The notes: a model not told the origin generated them from the sequence alone. DNA of 9,727 bases from an uncultured Prevotella sp. (GCA_905198745.1 CAJKDU010000064.1:1-9727); one strand, 5' to 3'; positions 1 through 8,751 are shown, numbered from the stretch's first letter. Translations and numbers: made by a program.

Positions 1-156
1 TGGAAAAAATGAATTCATGTATGCGTGCTATATGGTATGGATCATCCAAGAAAAGTGCTAACGCACCTACAACTTCTGCGGAACAGGACATACGAAATGT
101 AAATAGACTACACATGCCCTTCTTCCATTCTAAAATGGAAATGTTGGACGGTAGTG

Positions 157-164
157 CAAATGTA
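157..164 (-). promoter_or_regulatory. Possible Bacteroidota -7 box (TACATTTG)
   Basis: Read on the minus strand, 164 to 157 is TACATTTG followed by CA, a full match to the Bacteroidota -7 consensus TAnnTTTG. No clear TTTG -33 box is present about 19 nt upstream; only the TTCTG-like sequence at the foot of the terminator hairpin is near. It would drive transcription leftwards out of the window, into the open minus-strand frame starting at 115 or 91. The motif is short and chance matches are frequent, so this is tentative. Confidence 0.25.
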
Positions 165-186
165 GACTGGTGCCCTACCCTATTTA

Positions 187-220
187 CAGAAAGCGGCAGA
201 CTGTTCACACAGTCTGCCGC
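187..220 (-). terminator. Probable rho-independent terminator of the operon
   Basis: GCGGCAGACTGT at 193-204 and ACAGTCTGCCGC at 209-220 are perfectly complementary over 12 bp around a 4-nt loop (TCAC on the plus strand). On the minus strand the GC-rich stem is followed directly by TTTCTGT, a modest U-tract. The plus-strand side is followed by CGATTC, so termination fits the minus strand only. The hairpin lies about 115 nt downstream of the stop codon of the last operon gene, with no gene between. Confidence 0.75.
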
Positions 221-293
221 CGATTCATAATTAATACCTAACTAAAATTTTAAACTATCTAATACAATTAGGTTCTGAATCCACTACAACCGT

Positions 294-314
294 CTCGGGT
301 GATGACCACCCGAG
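294..314 (-). terminator. Stem-loop just after the last operon gene
   Basis: CTCGGGTG (294-301) and CACCCGAG (307-314) form a perfect 8-bp GC-rich stem with a 5-nt loop, 20 nt past the stop codon of the 157-residue lipoprotein gene. No T-tract follows on the minus strand, so it is not a canonical intrinsic terminator. It may instead protect the mRNA 3' end, or act together with the stronger hairpin at 193-220. Confidence 0.5.
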
Positions 315-334
315 CGGATGTAATCGTTGTTGAG

Positions 335-808
335 TTACTGCACGTAGTCGGATGCTTTGTAGACTACGGTCTGAAGGTCTTCCACCTTGTCTTCGGTCTG
401 ACCTTCGCTGTTGGTAACTGATGTCTTGTGCTGGAACACAAACTTCACGGTGAAGTCTTTCACACCTGTCGTGTTTGCCACGGGAACGATGATCTTCTGG
501 ATGATGTCGTTCTCTGAAGCACTGAGCGCCACAATCTTATTGTAGTTGGTGCGCATGTCGGCCTCGTGGATAAAGGTGTAAGGGTGCGCCTCGTTCTTGT
601 CCAAACCGATGGTGACATCGATGGTGTTGGAGAGGAGCGTCTGCTGCTCCTCGGTGAGACTTCCCGCATGGTCGATGGCTATCTCGCAGCGATACCAACC
701 CTTGCCATCGTTAGGATTGTCGGGGTCGAGCTCGCGAGAGCAGCTGCTGAAAGAGAATGTCATGGCGATGAGTGCAATGACTGCTGCCACAAATTTGAAT
801 ATCTTCAT
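335..808 (-). CDS. Small surface-type lipoprotein of unknown function (157 aa)
   Basis: I do not recognise the family. The N-terminus is a clear lipoprotein signal: basic MKIFKF, a hydrophobic stretch to about residue 19, then lipobox FSSC with the acylated cysteine at residue 23. The mature start SRELDPDNPND is acidic, resembling the lipoprotein export signals that place Bacteroidota lipoproteins on the cell surface. The remainder (about residues 37-157) alternates short hydrophobic and polar runs with several likely beta strands (for example VDVTIGL-like, KIIVPVA, FTVKFVFQHK), suggesting one small beta-sandwich domain. It is the last gene of the operon, 34 nt after the 757-residue gene, with two stem-loops behind it. 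Its base composition (about 55% GC in a sampled 60-nt block) matches susC rather than its immediate upstream neighbour. Position suggests an accessory glycan-binding or stabilising partner of the SusCD complex; this is inference from context only. Confidence 0.85.
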   Translation of the reverse strand: MKIFKFVAAVIALIAMTFSFSSCSRELDPDNPNDGKGWYRCEIAIDHAGSLTEEQQTLLSNTIDVTIGLDKNEAHPYTFIHEADMRTNYNKIVALSASENDIIQKIIVPVANTTGVKDFTVKFVFQHKTSVTNSEGQTEDKVEDLQTVVYKASDYVQ

Positions 809-842
809 AGTCGTATGATTCTTTAAGTGAATTTACATGTAA

Positions 843-3116
843 TTACTTGCCGTTGAACAGGCGTGGAGCACCGATCTGCTTCTTGTAAAGTTCAGAGTTC
901 TTCACCTGATCAGTCTGTTTATAGTAAAGACCATCAATGCCCGTGTCTGTATGGAAGTCAAGAATTCCACTCTTGTCTCCTACAAAATGGGTTGGATTAG
1001 GAGCGACCATCAAGTCGGTAGCCTTAAAGTCTGCCACATGCAAAGGAAGTTCCTCTTTTCCATGTGGGAAGTACTTAGCGGCATCGTCACCGAACTTGGA
1101 AATGAAAGCACCTGGAGCATTCTTGGTGGCGTCAAATCCATTGGCTGCCCATGGCTTATACTTATCATTAGTGGTCCAGTTATCATGGAAGTCAAATGTT
1201 ACCTTACCACTACCGTCTCCGTATTGGATGGTTTGGATATTGATACCTGCAGAGCCCATGTTACGATTTATATCATTGTTATCCTTTGTATTGATGAACA
1301 AGTTGTTGTAAACCTTATAGGTAGAGCCGCCAGGACAATACTTGGTGTTGATCATAGCTGAGTTCGCATTGGTAAGGAAGTTCACAAACGTATTGTTGTG
1401 GATATCGATGTTCCACTCGCTATCAAAGTTGATGTTGCGACCAGAGTCTGTAAGGAGGGCACCCTTAGGACTGTTGTAGAACACATTACCAACTACCTGG
1501 AAATCCTTAAGGATATTTGACTTCGTTGCAGCGCGTTTACCCAGGTCAGCATGGAAATAGTTGTAACCACCGCCATTCTGCTGATACCATCCACAATTAT
1601 AAGTCACACAATCAATCATCTTGAGGTGCTGGATCCAGAAGTCGTTAGAACCCTGGATTCGGAAGAATCCACGAACAAGACCTTGGAAGGTACAATTGTT
1701 CATTTCAAAGAGATTGATGTTGATACCCATACCATTGGAATACATGTTCACAAAGTAGTTACCACAAGCATCTGCCACATTTTCTGTTTTATGACCAAAG
1801 TTTGTTGCCAACGGACAATCGACATCGAGATCCATGAAACGAAGCGAATCGATGTCAAGTGTAATGGTTGCGTTCTCACCAGCGTAAGGTTGACGACCAA
1901 GCATAAAGTTGCAAGTCTTGACTACATTACCCTGCTTCATCATACCTCCCATAAGCAGTCTGGCACGTTTGCCTTTAGCCAAATCTTCGGGATTGGTACG
2001 CAAAGTCATGCCTTTGTACAAACTTGGGTTATCTGTAAAGTGATAGGTTTTTCCGCCTTCAAGATAGAACACCTGATTCTCTGCAGTTACCACATCTTGC
2101 ATGTAGTTATTTATGATATTGTCAAGCTTCATAGAATGGTATTGAGAAATATCGTAATGAGTCTCGTCACTTGTTCCCTTCCCGATTGTATCAACAGCTG
2201 TTTCCACATGCTTGATGAGAATAGGAGCACCAGGATTACCCTTGGTGCGTTTCATCAAGGAATTGTAGCAAGCATCTACCTCAACAGGAATATCCTTATC
2301 CCATACATCAATGTTATAGATTGAGTTCTCCGACAATCCATCGACAGTAATTTCTACCACATTATCTTGCCAAGCAGACTCTGGTATATCATAATGTACA
2401 AAAGTAGGATTGGCAGTTGCATTGGGGGTAGACTGAGATACAGTGAATGTCATGTAGTCAATCTTAGCCACATCATTAGTAATATGGAAATGCTCATTGA
2501 AAACATCTTTTTGGTCGGCCGTATAATCAGCTATGCTACGATTGATGCGGACTTTCATGGAGTTCTTTGTAATGTCACTTACTTGGAGAACGAACGGCAC
2601 GTCATAGCGTTTCTCTGTAGAAAGTTCCATGTAATCACCCCATTGACGACCATCACCATAGCCATACCACTCCGAATTCTTCGGGTCATTCAAATCGAAT
2701 GAATGCAAAGCACGAATCGCGAAACGAATAGTTGCCTGATATGGCAGGTTTTCGACCAACAGATCAAACTGCTTTGGATCTTTAATGATGGTAGAGCCTA
2801 AAAGAGACTTACCGTCAACCCCATTCTCTGTATCAATCCATGCTTGTTCGCCATTGGCTACATAGTTCTGCACTGCCCATTTCACCTGATAACCCACAGC
2901 GTCATCCACAGTATACCAATAGAGATGCGCTGAGTTCAGGTTCGTGATAACACAGTTATATGCGTCTTCAGACCCTTTTCCTGTGTTATCATCCTTACGG
3001 AACGCTGGACGGAAGAGCTGGTCTCGGTGGGCCGATGTGCCCATGCTGTCATCCGTACATGCCTCGAAAGAAAACACGGACATCAAGACCATAAAATATA
3101 ATAATATTCTTTTCAT
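843..3116 (-). CDS. Lipoprotein with Fn3-like domains and DUF4957/DUF5123-type beta-helix (757 aa)
   Basis: The signal peptide ends in lipobox FEAC (Cys20) followed by acidic TDDSMG, so the protein is probably a surface-anchored lipoprotein. Residues about 50-165 and 172-292 look like two fibronectin type III domains (LYWYTVDDAVGYQVKW and LPYQATIRFAIRAL are typical strands). From about 340 (NQVFYLEGGKTYHF) to about 510 the sequence fits DUF4957. From about 530 to the end it fits DUF5123, including N-x-F-x-N rungs (NNTFVNF, NNLFINT) and a terminal IGAPRLF resembling the family's usual GDPRW ending. Such repeats form a right-handed parallel beta-helix as in pectate lyases, but I see no catalytic set I can name. 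Seven cysteines fall between residues 402 and 594. Family members commonly sit in pectin-type SusCD loci, so a role as surface glycan-binding or lyase-like protein is likely; the substrate is inference. Third gene of the operon, 29 nt after susD. Its GC content (27-48% in sampled blocks) is lower than that of susC. Confidence 0.85.
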   Translation of the reverse strand: MKRILLYFMVLMSVFSFEACTDDSMGTSAHRDQLFRPAFRKDDNTGKGSEDAYNCVITNLNSAHLYWYTVDDAVGYQVKWAVQNYVANGEQAWIDTENGVDGKSLLGSTIIKDPKQFDLLVENLPYQATIRFAIRALHSFDLNDPKNSEWYGYGDGRQWGDYMELSTEKRYDVPFVLQVSDITKNSMKVRINRSIADYTADQKDVFNEHFHITNDVAKIDYMTFTVSQSTPNATANPTFVHYDIPESAWQDNVVEITVDGLSENSIYNIDVWDKDIPVEVDACYNSLMKRTKGNPGAPILIKHVETAVDTIGKGTSDETHYDISQYHSMKLDNIINNYMQDVVTAENQVFYLEGGKTYHFTDNPSLYKGMTLRTNPEDLAKGKRARLLMGGMMKQGNVVKTCNFMLGRQPYAGENATITLDIDSLRFMDLDVDCPLATNFGHKTENVADACGNYFVNMYSNGMGININLFEMNNCTFQGLVRGFFRIQGSNDFWIQHLKMIDCVTYNCGWYQQNGGGYNYFHADLGKRAATKSNILKDFQVVGNVFYNSPKGALLTDSGRNINFDSEWNIDIHNNTFVNFLTNANSAMINTKYCPGGSTYKVYNNLFINTKDNNDINRNMGSAGINIQTIQYGDGSGKVTFDFHDNWTTNDKYKPWAANGFDATKNAPGAFISKFGDDAAKYFPHGKEELPLHVADFKATDLMVAPNPTHFVGDKSGILDFHTDTGIDGLYYKQTDQVKNSELYKKQIGAPRLFNGK

Positions 3117-3145
3117 TGTATTATTGCCTTTACTTAGTTAAACCT

Positions 3146-5305
3146 TTAGAAGCCATAGTAGTTCTTGTAAACGTTGTTAGAACGAGAGATGGCCTCCTGC
3201 GGATAGGGTAACAGATAGCGGACTGCAGACAAGCGGTTAAGATTGTTCTCCATATTTCCTGCATCCACATTGAATATTGTAGAAGCACCACTGTTGTTAA
3301 CTATAAGAATAGATCCATTCTCATCGCCCCGAACAAAACCGAACAGAGAATACAAAACCTCATTCTTTATCATACCTGAAGAAAGGTTTGCCCATTCATA
3401 GCTCTTCGTCTCCCAAGCAAGTTTTTTACTATCGCTGTCCAAACCTGAAATGGAATTCTTGGTAACTGCTGTATATCTTGTAGTCAGCCCTTGTGCTTCC
3501 AAATACTTGTCTGGTTGAGTGTTTGTTTCTGAACCACCAGAAGGAGCCCAAGGACTTGAAATGTACAACTTGTAAAGGTTATTGTTGGGGAAGTTTACAT
3601 CACCTTCATTATCCTTTACCAAGAAATAGTAGAAGTCCATAGTTCCACTGATATCGTTGTAACTAACACCGTCGTGTCCATCTACAAGATCCATAAACTG
3701 CGTAGAACCATTAGCCAATTCTGCTACAGCATAATAGCTCATGAAAGTATAGAACAGTGTCTCGCTGTAGAGGTTGTTGCGAACCAGGTCTTTCCAGCGC
3801 ATGTTCTCACCGGCAAACTCAAACTTGCGCTCGTCGAGCACAGCCTTGAGGAAATGTTCCTTGGAATCTGTCTGGGCAGAAGTGAGGTGATAGTCGCCGC
3901 CATTCTCGAAGGCACGCTTGCGCACCTGCTCCACAGCATTGATGGCATCCTGTGTAGGACCGTTGTTCACCTCGTTCTCTGCCTCGGCAAACATCAGGAG
4001 TACGTCGGCATAGCGAAGATAAGCAAAATTGATACCCGTGTTGTCGGTGGTAGATTTGCCCAATCCTACCGTGTTCCACAACTTAGACCACTTGTTATTG
4101 TACATTGTGTAGTCAATATTGATAGTTGGAACGCCCTTGTTGGAATAGCCCCAAAGACCAATTGTATAATCACGACGAGCATCTCCATCAGCAAACATAT
4201 ATCCATAGAAACGTGATACACGTGCGTCAGCATTACACTTTCCCCATGTAGAATTATTGTAATCTACATCGTCATTTATGTCCACTTCACTCTTTGGACC
4301 CTGGCTATAGCCCCAAGCACCACTATACTCCTTGGTGAAAGGAATCTCGAAGATAGGATCGTCACCCTTGGTAGTGATGAAGTTGCACTCGTCGATGAAC
4401 ACCTGACGATAGCTCTTGGTCAGGGCGTGGCCACCGGCATCGATAACCTTCTTGGCATAGTCGCGTGCAATCTGATAGTAGTCCTTGTAGTTGTCGGGAC
4501 GAGTCATCTTGTAGTTCTTGGTGTCACCGGCATCGTGGTTGAGCGAATAGCCGCCAGCCTGAAGAGCCAGACGGGCAATCATGGCATAGCAGGCTTCCTG
4601 AGAGATGCGCTCGGGAGCATTGAGTGTAGCGTCCTGGTCAGACTTCATCCACTTGGCAGCTTCTTCCAAGTCTTTAATCAGCGCATCGCTGACTTTCTGA
4701 CGCTCAGTTACAGGTGGCAACAGATTTCCTGTCTTGTCAGTACCTTTGAAGGTGAACGGAATGTCACCCCAGTAAGAGAGCAACTCGTGATAGAACATGG
4801 CACGAATCACCTTGGCTTCGCCCATCTTCTGGGTGAGGTCGGTCACGTCGGGCACTTCAGTGGTGGTGGTGGCACCGCCATTCTCGCCGCCCTCGATGAC
4901 ACTCTTCATGTTCTGGGCATAAATCTTGGAGTCTTCCAGACCGTTGATGAATTCGTTGCAGGTTTCCACACCGGCATAGAGATTGTTCCACAACTTGTTG
5001 ACATTGCCAGCATCAGCACGGGTGTCGAAACGCTGGGGCAGATTGCCGGCGGCAGTTTCCTGCGTCTTGGTCACGAAGTCAACGTCGCTGTTAAGCTGGA
5101 ATGTGGTGTAAAGGTTCTTGCCGAAGGTCTCGCTGGAGAGAAGAGAGGCATAGACACCATTGAGTGCCTTGTCCACCTCGCTCGCACTGTTGTAGACGAG
5201 TTCCTTGCTGACAGCGTTTGATGCTGGGTCAACATCAAGGAAATCGTTACAAGCAGTCAACGACAACACGGCGAGTCCACCGATAAATATTTTGTTGATT
5301 TTCAT
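3146..5305 (-). CDS. SusD-family (RagB/SusD) nutrient-uptake lipoprotein (719 aa)
   Basis: This is the extracellular lid and glycan-binding partner of the SusC-like channel encoded just upstream (27-nt gap). The signal peptide ends in lipobox LTAC (Cys19), followed by the typical mature start NDFLDVDP. Family hallmarks in order are KLWNNLYAGVETCNEFI (about 104-120), KVIRAMFYHELLSYWGDIPF (165-184), the helix FAYLRYADVLLMFAEAENE (427-445), and ERKFEFAGENMRWKDLVR (492-509). These correspond to the TPR-type helices and the conserved ER-x-E-x-x-x-E-x-x-RW-x-DL motif. At 719 residues it is at the long end for the family. The extra length includes a Gly/Thr-rich insert near 138-150 and an extended region after 510. 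It probably binds an oligosaccharide at the cell surface and hands it to the transporter; the substrate cannot be read from the sequence. Codon and base composition alternates between GC-rich conserved blocks and AT-rich blocks. Confidence 0.96.
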   Translation of the reverse strand: MKINKIFIGGLAVLSLTACNDFLDVDPASNAVSKELVYNSASEVDKALNGVYASLLSSETFGKNLYTTFQLNSDVDFVTKTQETAAGNLPQRFDTRADAGNVNKLWNNLYAGVETCNEFINGLEDSKIYAQNMKSVIEGGENGGATTTTEVPDVTDLTQKMGEAKVIRAMFYHELLSYWGDIPFTFKGTDKTGNLLPPVTERQKVSDALIKDLEEAAKWMKSDQDATLNAPERISQEACYAMIARLALQAGGYSLNHDAGDTKNYKMTRPDNYKDYYQIARDYAKKVIDAGGHALTKSYRQVFIDECNFITTKGDDPIFEIPFTKEYSGAWGYSQGPKSEVDINDDVDYNNSTWGKCNADARVSRFYGYMFADGDARRDYTIGLWGYSNKGVPTINIDYTMYNNKWSKLWNTVGLGKSTTDNTGINFAYLRYADVLLMFAEAENEVNNGPTQDAINAVEQVRKRAFENGGDYHLTSAQTDSKEHFLKAVLDERKFEFAGENMRWKDLVRNNLYSETLFYTFMSYYAVAELANGSTQFMDLVDGHDGVSYNDISGTMDFYYFLVKDNEGDVNFPNNNLYKLYISSPWAPSGGSETNTQPDKYLEAQGLTTRYTAVTKNSISGLDSDSKKLAWETKSYEWANLSSGMIKNEVLYSLFGFVRGDENGSILIVNNSGASTIFNVDAGNMENNLNRLSAVRYLLPYPQEAISRSNNVYKNYYGF

Positions 5306-5332
5306 ATTGTTCAGATTTCTTTAGTGATTCAA

Positions 5333-8300
5333 TTAGAATGTTACGTTGAGACCGAAAGAGAAGGTGCGTGAACGTGGGTAGCGGTTGTAGTCCATAGAAG
5401 GAGTCAAGCCAGACTGCACGTCAACTTCTGGATCGTAGCCAGAGTAGCTGGTGAGGATGAAGAGGTTGGAAGCAGAAACATAGGCACGAATCTTCTCGAT
5501 GCCGATCTTCTTCATGATAGAACGCGGCAGCGTGTAGCCGATGGTCACGTCGGTGCAGCGGAGGAACGAGCCGTCTTCCACGAAGTAAGAATTCATCACG
5601 TTGGTAATCACGTCGGCAGGATTCCACAAGGTGGCGTTGGCATTCATTTCTCTGTAGATATTGAGAGAATTATTGATGTAGGTGTCTTTATAAAGAGTCT
5701 CACCACTAATGTTTCGTCCTTCACCATCTACCATACCTGCAGGAGCTGTGTAGCGCCAACGATTGCCTGCGAACTTGGAATAAACATTGTAGAAGTCATT
5801 CTGGTTCTTCGTTGAAGAAGAGAGCGCATAGGCTGTGGCATTGTAAACATCGAAGTCGAGCATGTAGGTGAAGTTAGCTGTGAAGTCGAAGTTCTTCCAC
5901 TGACCTGAGATGCCGAAACCGCCCTGCCACTTTGGATTGGTGTTGCCGATAACAGTCATATCGTTTTCGTCAATCTGTCCGTCGCCGTTTCTATCCTTCA
6001 GGCGAATCTTGCCGGGAAGGGTCGAGTCACCCGAGTTGGAAGAAGCATAGATGCCGTTTCCAGTGTTGCCTTCATAACCGTCGGTAGCTGTACCACCAAT
6101 GAGCAGACCATTGAGAGTGGTCTTCTTGTTAGGAGTAGCCAAAAAGTTTTGACCAGCCGGATAGCTGAACTCGTCGAATGTGTAGAGGCCGTCGTACTCG
6201 AAGCCATAGAACAGACCGAGTTCACCGCCTACCTGCATCACATAGTCTTTTTCGAGTGATGACTTCCAGCGGCTGGTTACATTATAAAGAGGTGTGTTGC
6301 CGTCGGTAGCGTTGAGTTTCTTGATGGTCATCTTGTTGTGACCAAGGGTGAAGTTGCCGCTGAGCACGAAGTCCTTACCGCGGAGAATGTCACCATTAAC
6401 GGTGAGTTCCCAACCATTGTTAGCCACGCGGCCGATGTTCTGCATCTGCTTGGTGTAACCTGACACGCCAGGGATAGTGGACTCGTAGAGCAAGTCGCGA
6501 GTGGTGTTCCAGTAGATTTCGGGAGTGATGTTCAAGCGGTTGCGGAAGAGCGAGATGTCGAGCGCCAAGTTGCGGGTGATGGTGGTCTCCCACTTAATGT
6601 CCTTATTAGGATATTTGCTGGGCGTGCCATAATAGAGTTCGCCACCGGTTGTAGCCTCGTTGAAGCCAGGACCGCCTGTGGTGCCTGTGCTGTAGAGGAA
6701 GCGCCAGAGGTCGGCATCGATGTTGTTGTTACCGGCAAGACCGAAGGCTGCACGGAGCTTCAACTGGTCAATCCACTTGATGTCCTTCATAAACTTCTCC
6801 TTGTTGATGACCCAAGCACCTGACACTGAGGGGAAGTAACCCCACTGGTTGCCGGGAGCAAACTTGGTGGAACCATCGGCACGGAACGTAGCCGAGAGGA
6901 GATAGCGATGGTCGTAGTTGTAAGAAACCTGGCCAAAGTAGGAAGCCGTGCGGTCTGGTGTAGAGCGTCGGGTGTAGGTGTCTTCAGCATAAGGCTGTCC
7001 GAGCGCCATGTTGTTGAGGGCTGTCTCGGCGTCGATGTCGATAGCAAAGAGGTGAGCACTCTGCTTGTTCTCCTTGTACTGACTGTGATAGATTTCCTGA
7101 CCGAGGAGGAACGACATGTTGTTCTTCTCCTTGAAAGTGAAGTCGTAGGTAGCGGTGTTGGTCCAGGTATAGGACTCAGCGGTGCGCTTGGTGAGCTGGG
7201 CTACAGGACGAGACTGGTGCAGGGCTTTCTGGGCTGTACTGGTCTGCCAACCGTAGTAGCGCTGTGTGTCGCGGAAACCGATGTTGTAGTTGCCCTCGGT
7301 GCGGAGCACGAGACCCTTGATAGGAGTCCACTTCAAGGCAAACTGGTTCACAATGCTATAAGAGTGCTTCTTCTGAGTGTTAGTCTGGATATCGTTGACA
7401 GGGTTGGTAAGGAGGAAGTTGCTGGCATCGGCAGCATTCTCCATTTCCTCGTAAGAACCCCAGCCACGCAGACCGGCAGTAGGACGATAACGGAGCACAT
7501 CAACGAGACCGCCCGAACCGATGTTGTCGCCACCGGCACCTTCGTCACGACGATAAGTGATTTTGGGGTTGTAGGTGAACTCGAGATTCTTGGTAATCTT
7601 GGTGTTGAGCTTGAGGTTGATGTTGGTGCGGCGAACGCCGGAACCCATGATGATACCCTTGTCCTCTGACTGGGTGAGAGAGAGGTTGAAGCGTGTACTC
7701 TCATTACCACCGCCCACGGTCACGTTGGCAGAGTAGTTGAGCGGATTGTTGCCGAGCACTTCATCCTGCCAGTCGTTGGTGGCCTCATTGCGATAAAGAG
7801 GGAGGTCTTTCGGGTTACCGAAGTTGCCACGGAAAGGCTTTGCCCATGAAGAGCGAGTACCATTGGCTGCAGCACGGTCGTACTGATAGTCCACGAAGTC
7901 GTAGGTGTTCATCAGGTCCATGGAGCGAGACAGCGATGAAACGCTCAGACGGCCATTGAAGCCCACCTGCACCTTGCCAGCCTTGGCAGACTTGGTGGTA
8001 ACCACCACAACGCCGTTACCACCCTTGGCACCATAAATAGCGGTGAGGGAGGCATCCTTCAAGACGTCGATGGAAGCGATATCGGTAGAAGGGATATCGT
8101 TGATGTTGTCCACCTGGAAACCATCAACGATGAACAGAGGCTGATTGCTCTGGGTCACGGACGTGGCTCCACGCACACGGATGTTGATGTCGGCACCCGG
8201 CTGACCGTCGACTGTGGTAATCTGCACACCGGCAATCTTACCCTGAAGGGCTTCGGCTGCTGACGATACTGGAACGGCTGCCAGTTTGGCACCGCTGACG

Positions 8301-8692
8301 GAACCCACAGAACCGGTGAGATCTTTACGGGCTTTGCTGACATAACCCACAACTACCACGTCGTCCAGCGTCTGCTTGCTGTCCTGAAGTTTGATGGTCA
8401 TGGGCTTGTCGGACGCTGCTACTTCGGCTGTTTCCATACCGATGTAGGAAACAACGAGTTTGGCACCCTTGGCAACTCTGATCTGGAAGTTACCATCAAT
8501 GTCGGAAACGGCATTCGTCTTGTTGCCCTTTTCCTGAATTGTAGCACCTATCACCGGCTCGTTCTGAGAGTCGAGGATAGTACCTTTCACAAGAATGTTT
8601 TGAGCATAAGCTCCGCAAATTGGCATCCACAAAAGTAGAAGCAATAAGCATAGCATCTTGGTGAAAGCATTCGATGATTTGCTTTTGTTCAT
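5333..8692 (-). CDS. SusC/RagA-family TonB-linked outer-membrane transporter (1119 aa)
   Basis: An energised outer-membrane channel that imports oligosaccharides captured by its SusD partner. Residues 1-30 are a Sec signal peptide ending AYA before Gln31. Residues 33-103 are a carboxypeptidase-regulatory-like (CarboxypepD_reg) Ig-fold domain (VKGTILDSQNEPVIGATI, IDGNFQI, LVVSYIGMET). The TonB box LDDVVVVGY is at 109-117. The plug domain follows to about 240 (ALQGKIAGVQI, IRVRGATSV, PLFIVDGFQV, VLKDASLTAIYGAKGGNGVVVVTTK), and the rest is the beta-barrel, ending in RTFSFGLNVTF with the C-terminal Phe needed for barrel assembly. There is no STN domain before the regulatory-like domain, so direct signalling to an anti-sigma factor is not expected. 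The start is secure, because an in-frame TAA lies 5 codons upstream. There is no Shine-Dalgarno sequence, as is usual in this phylum. First gene of the operon; length is normal for the family. Confidence 0.97.
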   Translation of the reverse strand: MNKSKSSNAFTKMLCLLLLLLWMPICGAYAQNILVKGTILDSQNEPVIGATIQEKGNKTNAVSDIDGNFQIRVAKGAKLVVSYIGMETAEVAASDKPMTIKLQDSKQTLDDVVVVGYVSKARKDLTGSVGSVSGAKLAAVPVSSAAEALQGKIAGVQITTVDGQPGADINIRVRGATSVTQSNQPLFIVDGFQVDNINDIPSTDIASIDVLKDASLTAIYGAKGGNGVVVVTTKSAKAGKVQVGFNGRLSVSSLSRSMDLMNTYDFVDYQYDRAAANGTRSSWAKPFRGNFGNPKDLPLYRNEATNDWQDEVLGNNPLNYSANVTVGGGNESTRFNLSLTQSEDKGIIMGSGVRRTNINLKLNTKITKNLEFTYNPKITYRRDEGAGGDNIGSGGLVDVLRYRPTAGLRGWGSYEEMENAADASNFLLTNPVNDIQTNTQKKHSYSIVNQFALKWTPIKGLVLRTEGNYNIGFRDTQRYYGWQTSTAQKALHQSRPVAQLTKRTAESYTWTNTATYDFTFKEKNNMSFLLGQEIYHSQYKENKQSAHLFAIDIDAETALNNMALGQPYAEDTYTRRSTPDRTASYFGQVSYNYDHRYLLSATFRADGSTKFAPGNQWGYFPSVSGAWVINKEKFMKDIKWIDQLKLRAAFGLAGNNNIDADLWRFLYSTGTTGGPGFNEATTGGELYYGTPSKYPNKDIKWETTITRNLALDISLFRNRLNITPEIYWNTTRDLLYESTIPGVSGYTKQMQNIGRVANNGWELTVNGDILRGKDFVLSGNFTLGHNKMTIKKLNATDGNTPLYNVTSRWKSSLEKDYVMQVGGELGLFYGFEYDGLYTFDEFSYPAGQNFLATPNKKTTLNGLLIGGTATDGYEGNTGNGIYASSNSGDSTLPGKIRLKDRNGDGQIDENDMTVIGNTNPKWQGGFGISGQWKNFDFTANFTYMLDFDVYNATAYALSSSTKNQNDFYNVYSKFAGNRWRYTAPAGMVDGEGRNISGETLYKDTYINNSLNIYREMNANATLWNPADVITNVMNSYFVEDGSFLRCTDVTIGYTLPRSIMKKIGIEKIRAYVSASNLFILTSYSGYDPEVDVQSGLTPSMDYNRYPRSRTFSFGLNVTF

Positions 8693-8751
8693 GCTAACTT
8701 GGTTTTAGTTAAGTTTATTAATGTGAGAAATTATGTTCTTTGGTTTGGTTG

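Larger units (their letters stand above)
1..334. other. Left-edge region with no convincing gene, downstream of the operon
   Basis: This stretch holds the operon's 3' stem-loops (listed separately) and AT-rich spacer. A plus-strand frame at 9-230 is open for 73 codons, but it runs straight through the 12-bp hairpin, has no recognisable domain, and is mirrored by an equally open minus-strand frame, so I do not call it. The minus-strand frame has no stop from about 235 to the window edge, with possible ATGs at 115-113 and 91-89. It could be the 5' end of a gene lying mostly outside the window. A short inverted repeat, TTCCATT-CTAA-AATGGAA, lies at 123-140, and an AT-rich one, CTAAT-ACA-ATTAG, lies near 259-271. 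Confidence 0.5.

Noticed and set aside
1551..2324. 257-codon plus-strand open frame
   Set aside because: It is antisense to the 757-residue lipoprotein gene, has no recognisable domain, and reads as low-quality Ile/Thr/His-rich sequence typical of a shadow frame.
4427..5221. 264-codon plus-strand open frame, and similar ones at 3674-4216 and 6908-7669
   Set aside because: They lie entirely antisense to the susD- and susC-like genes, whose family motifs continue unbroken on the minus strand.
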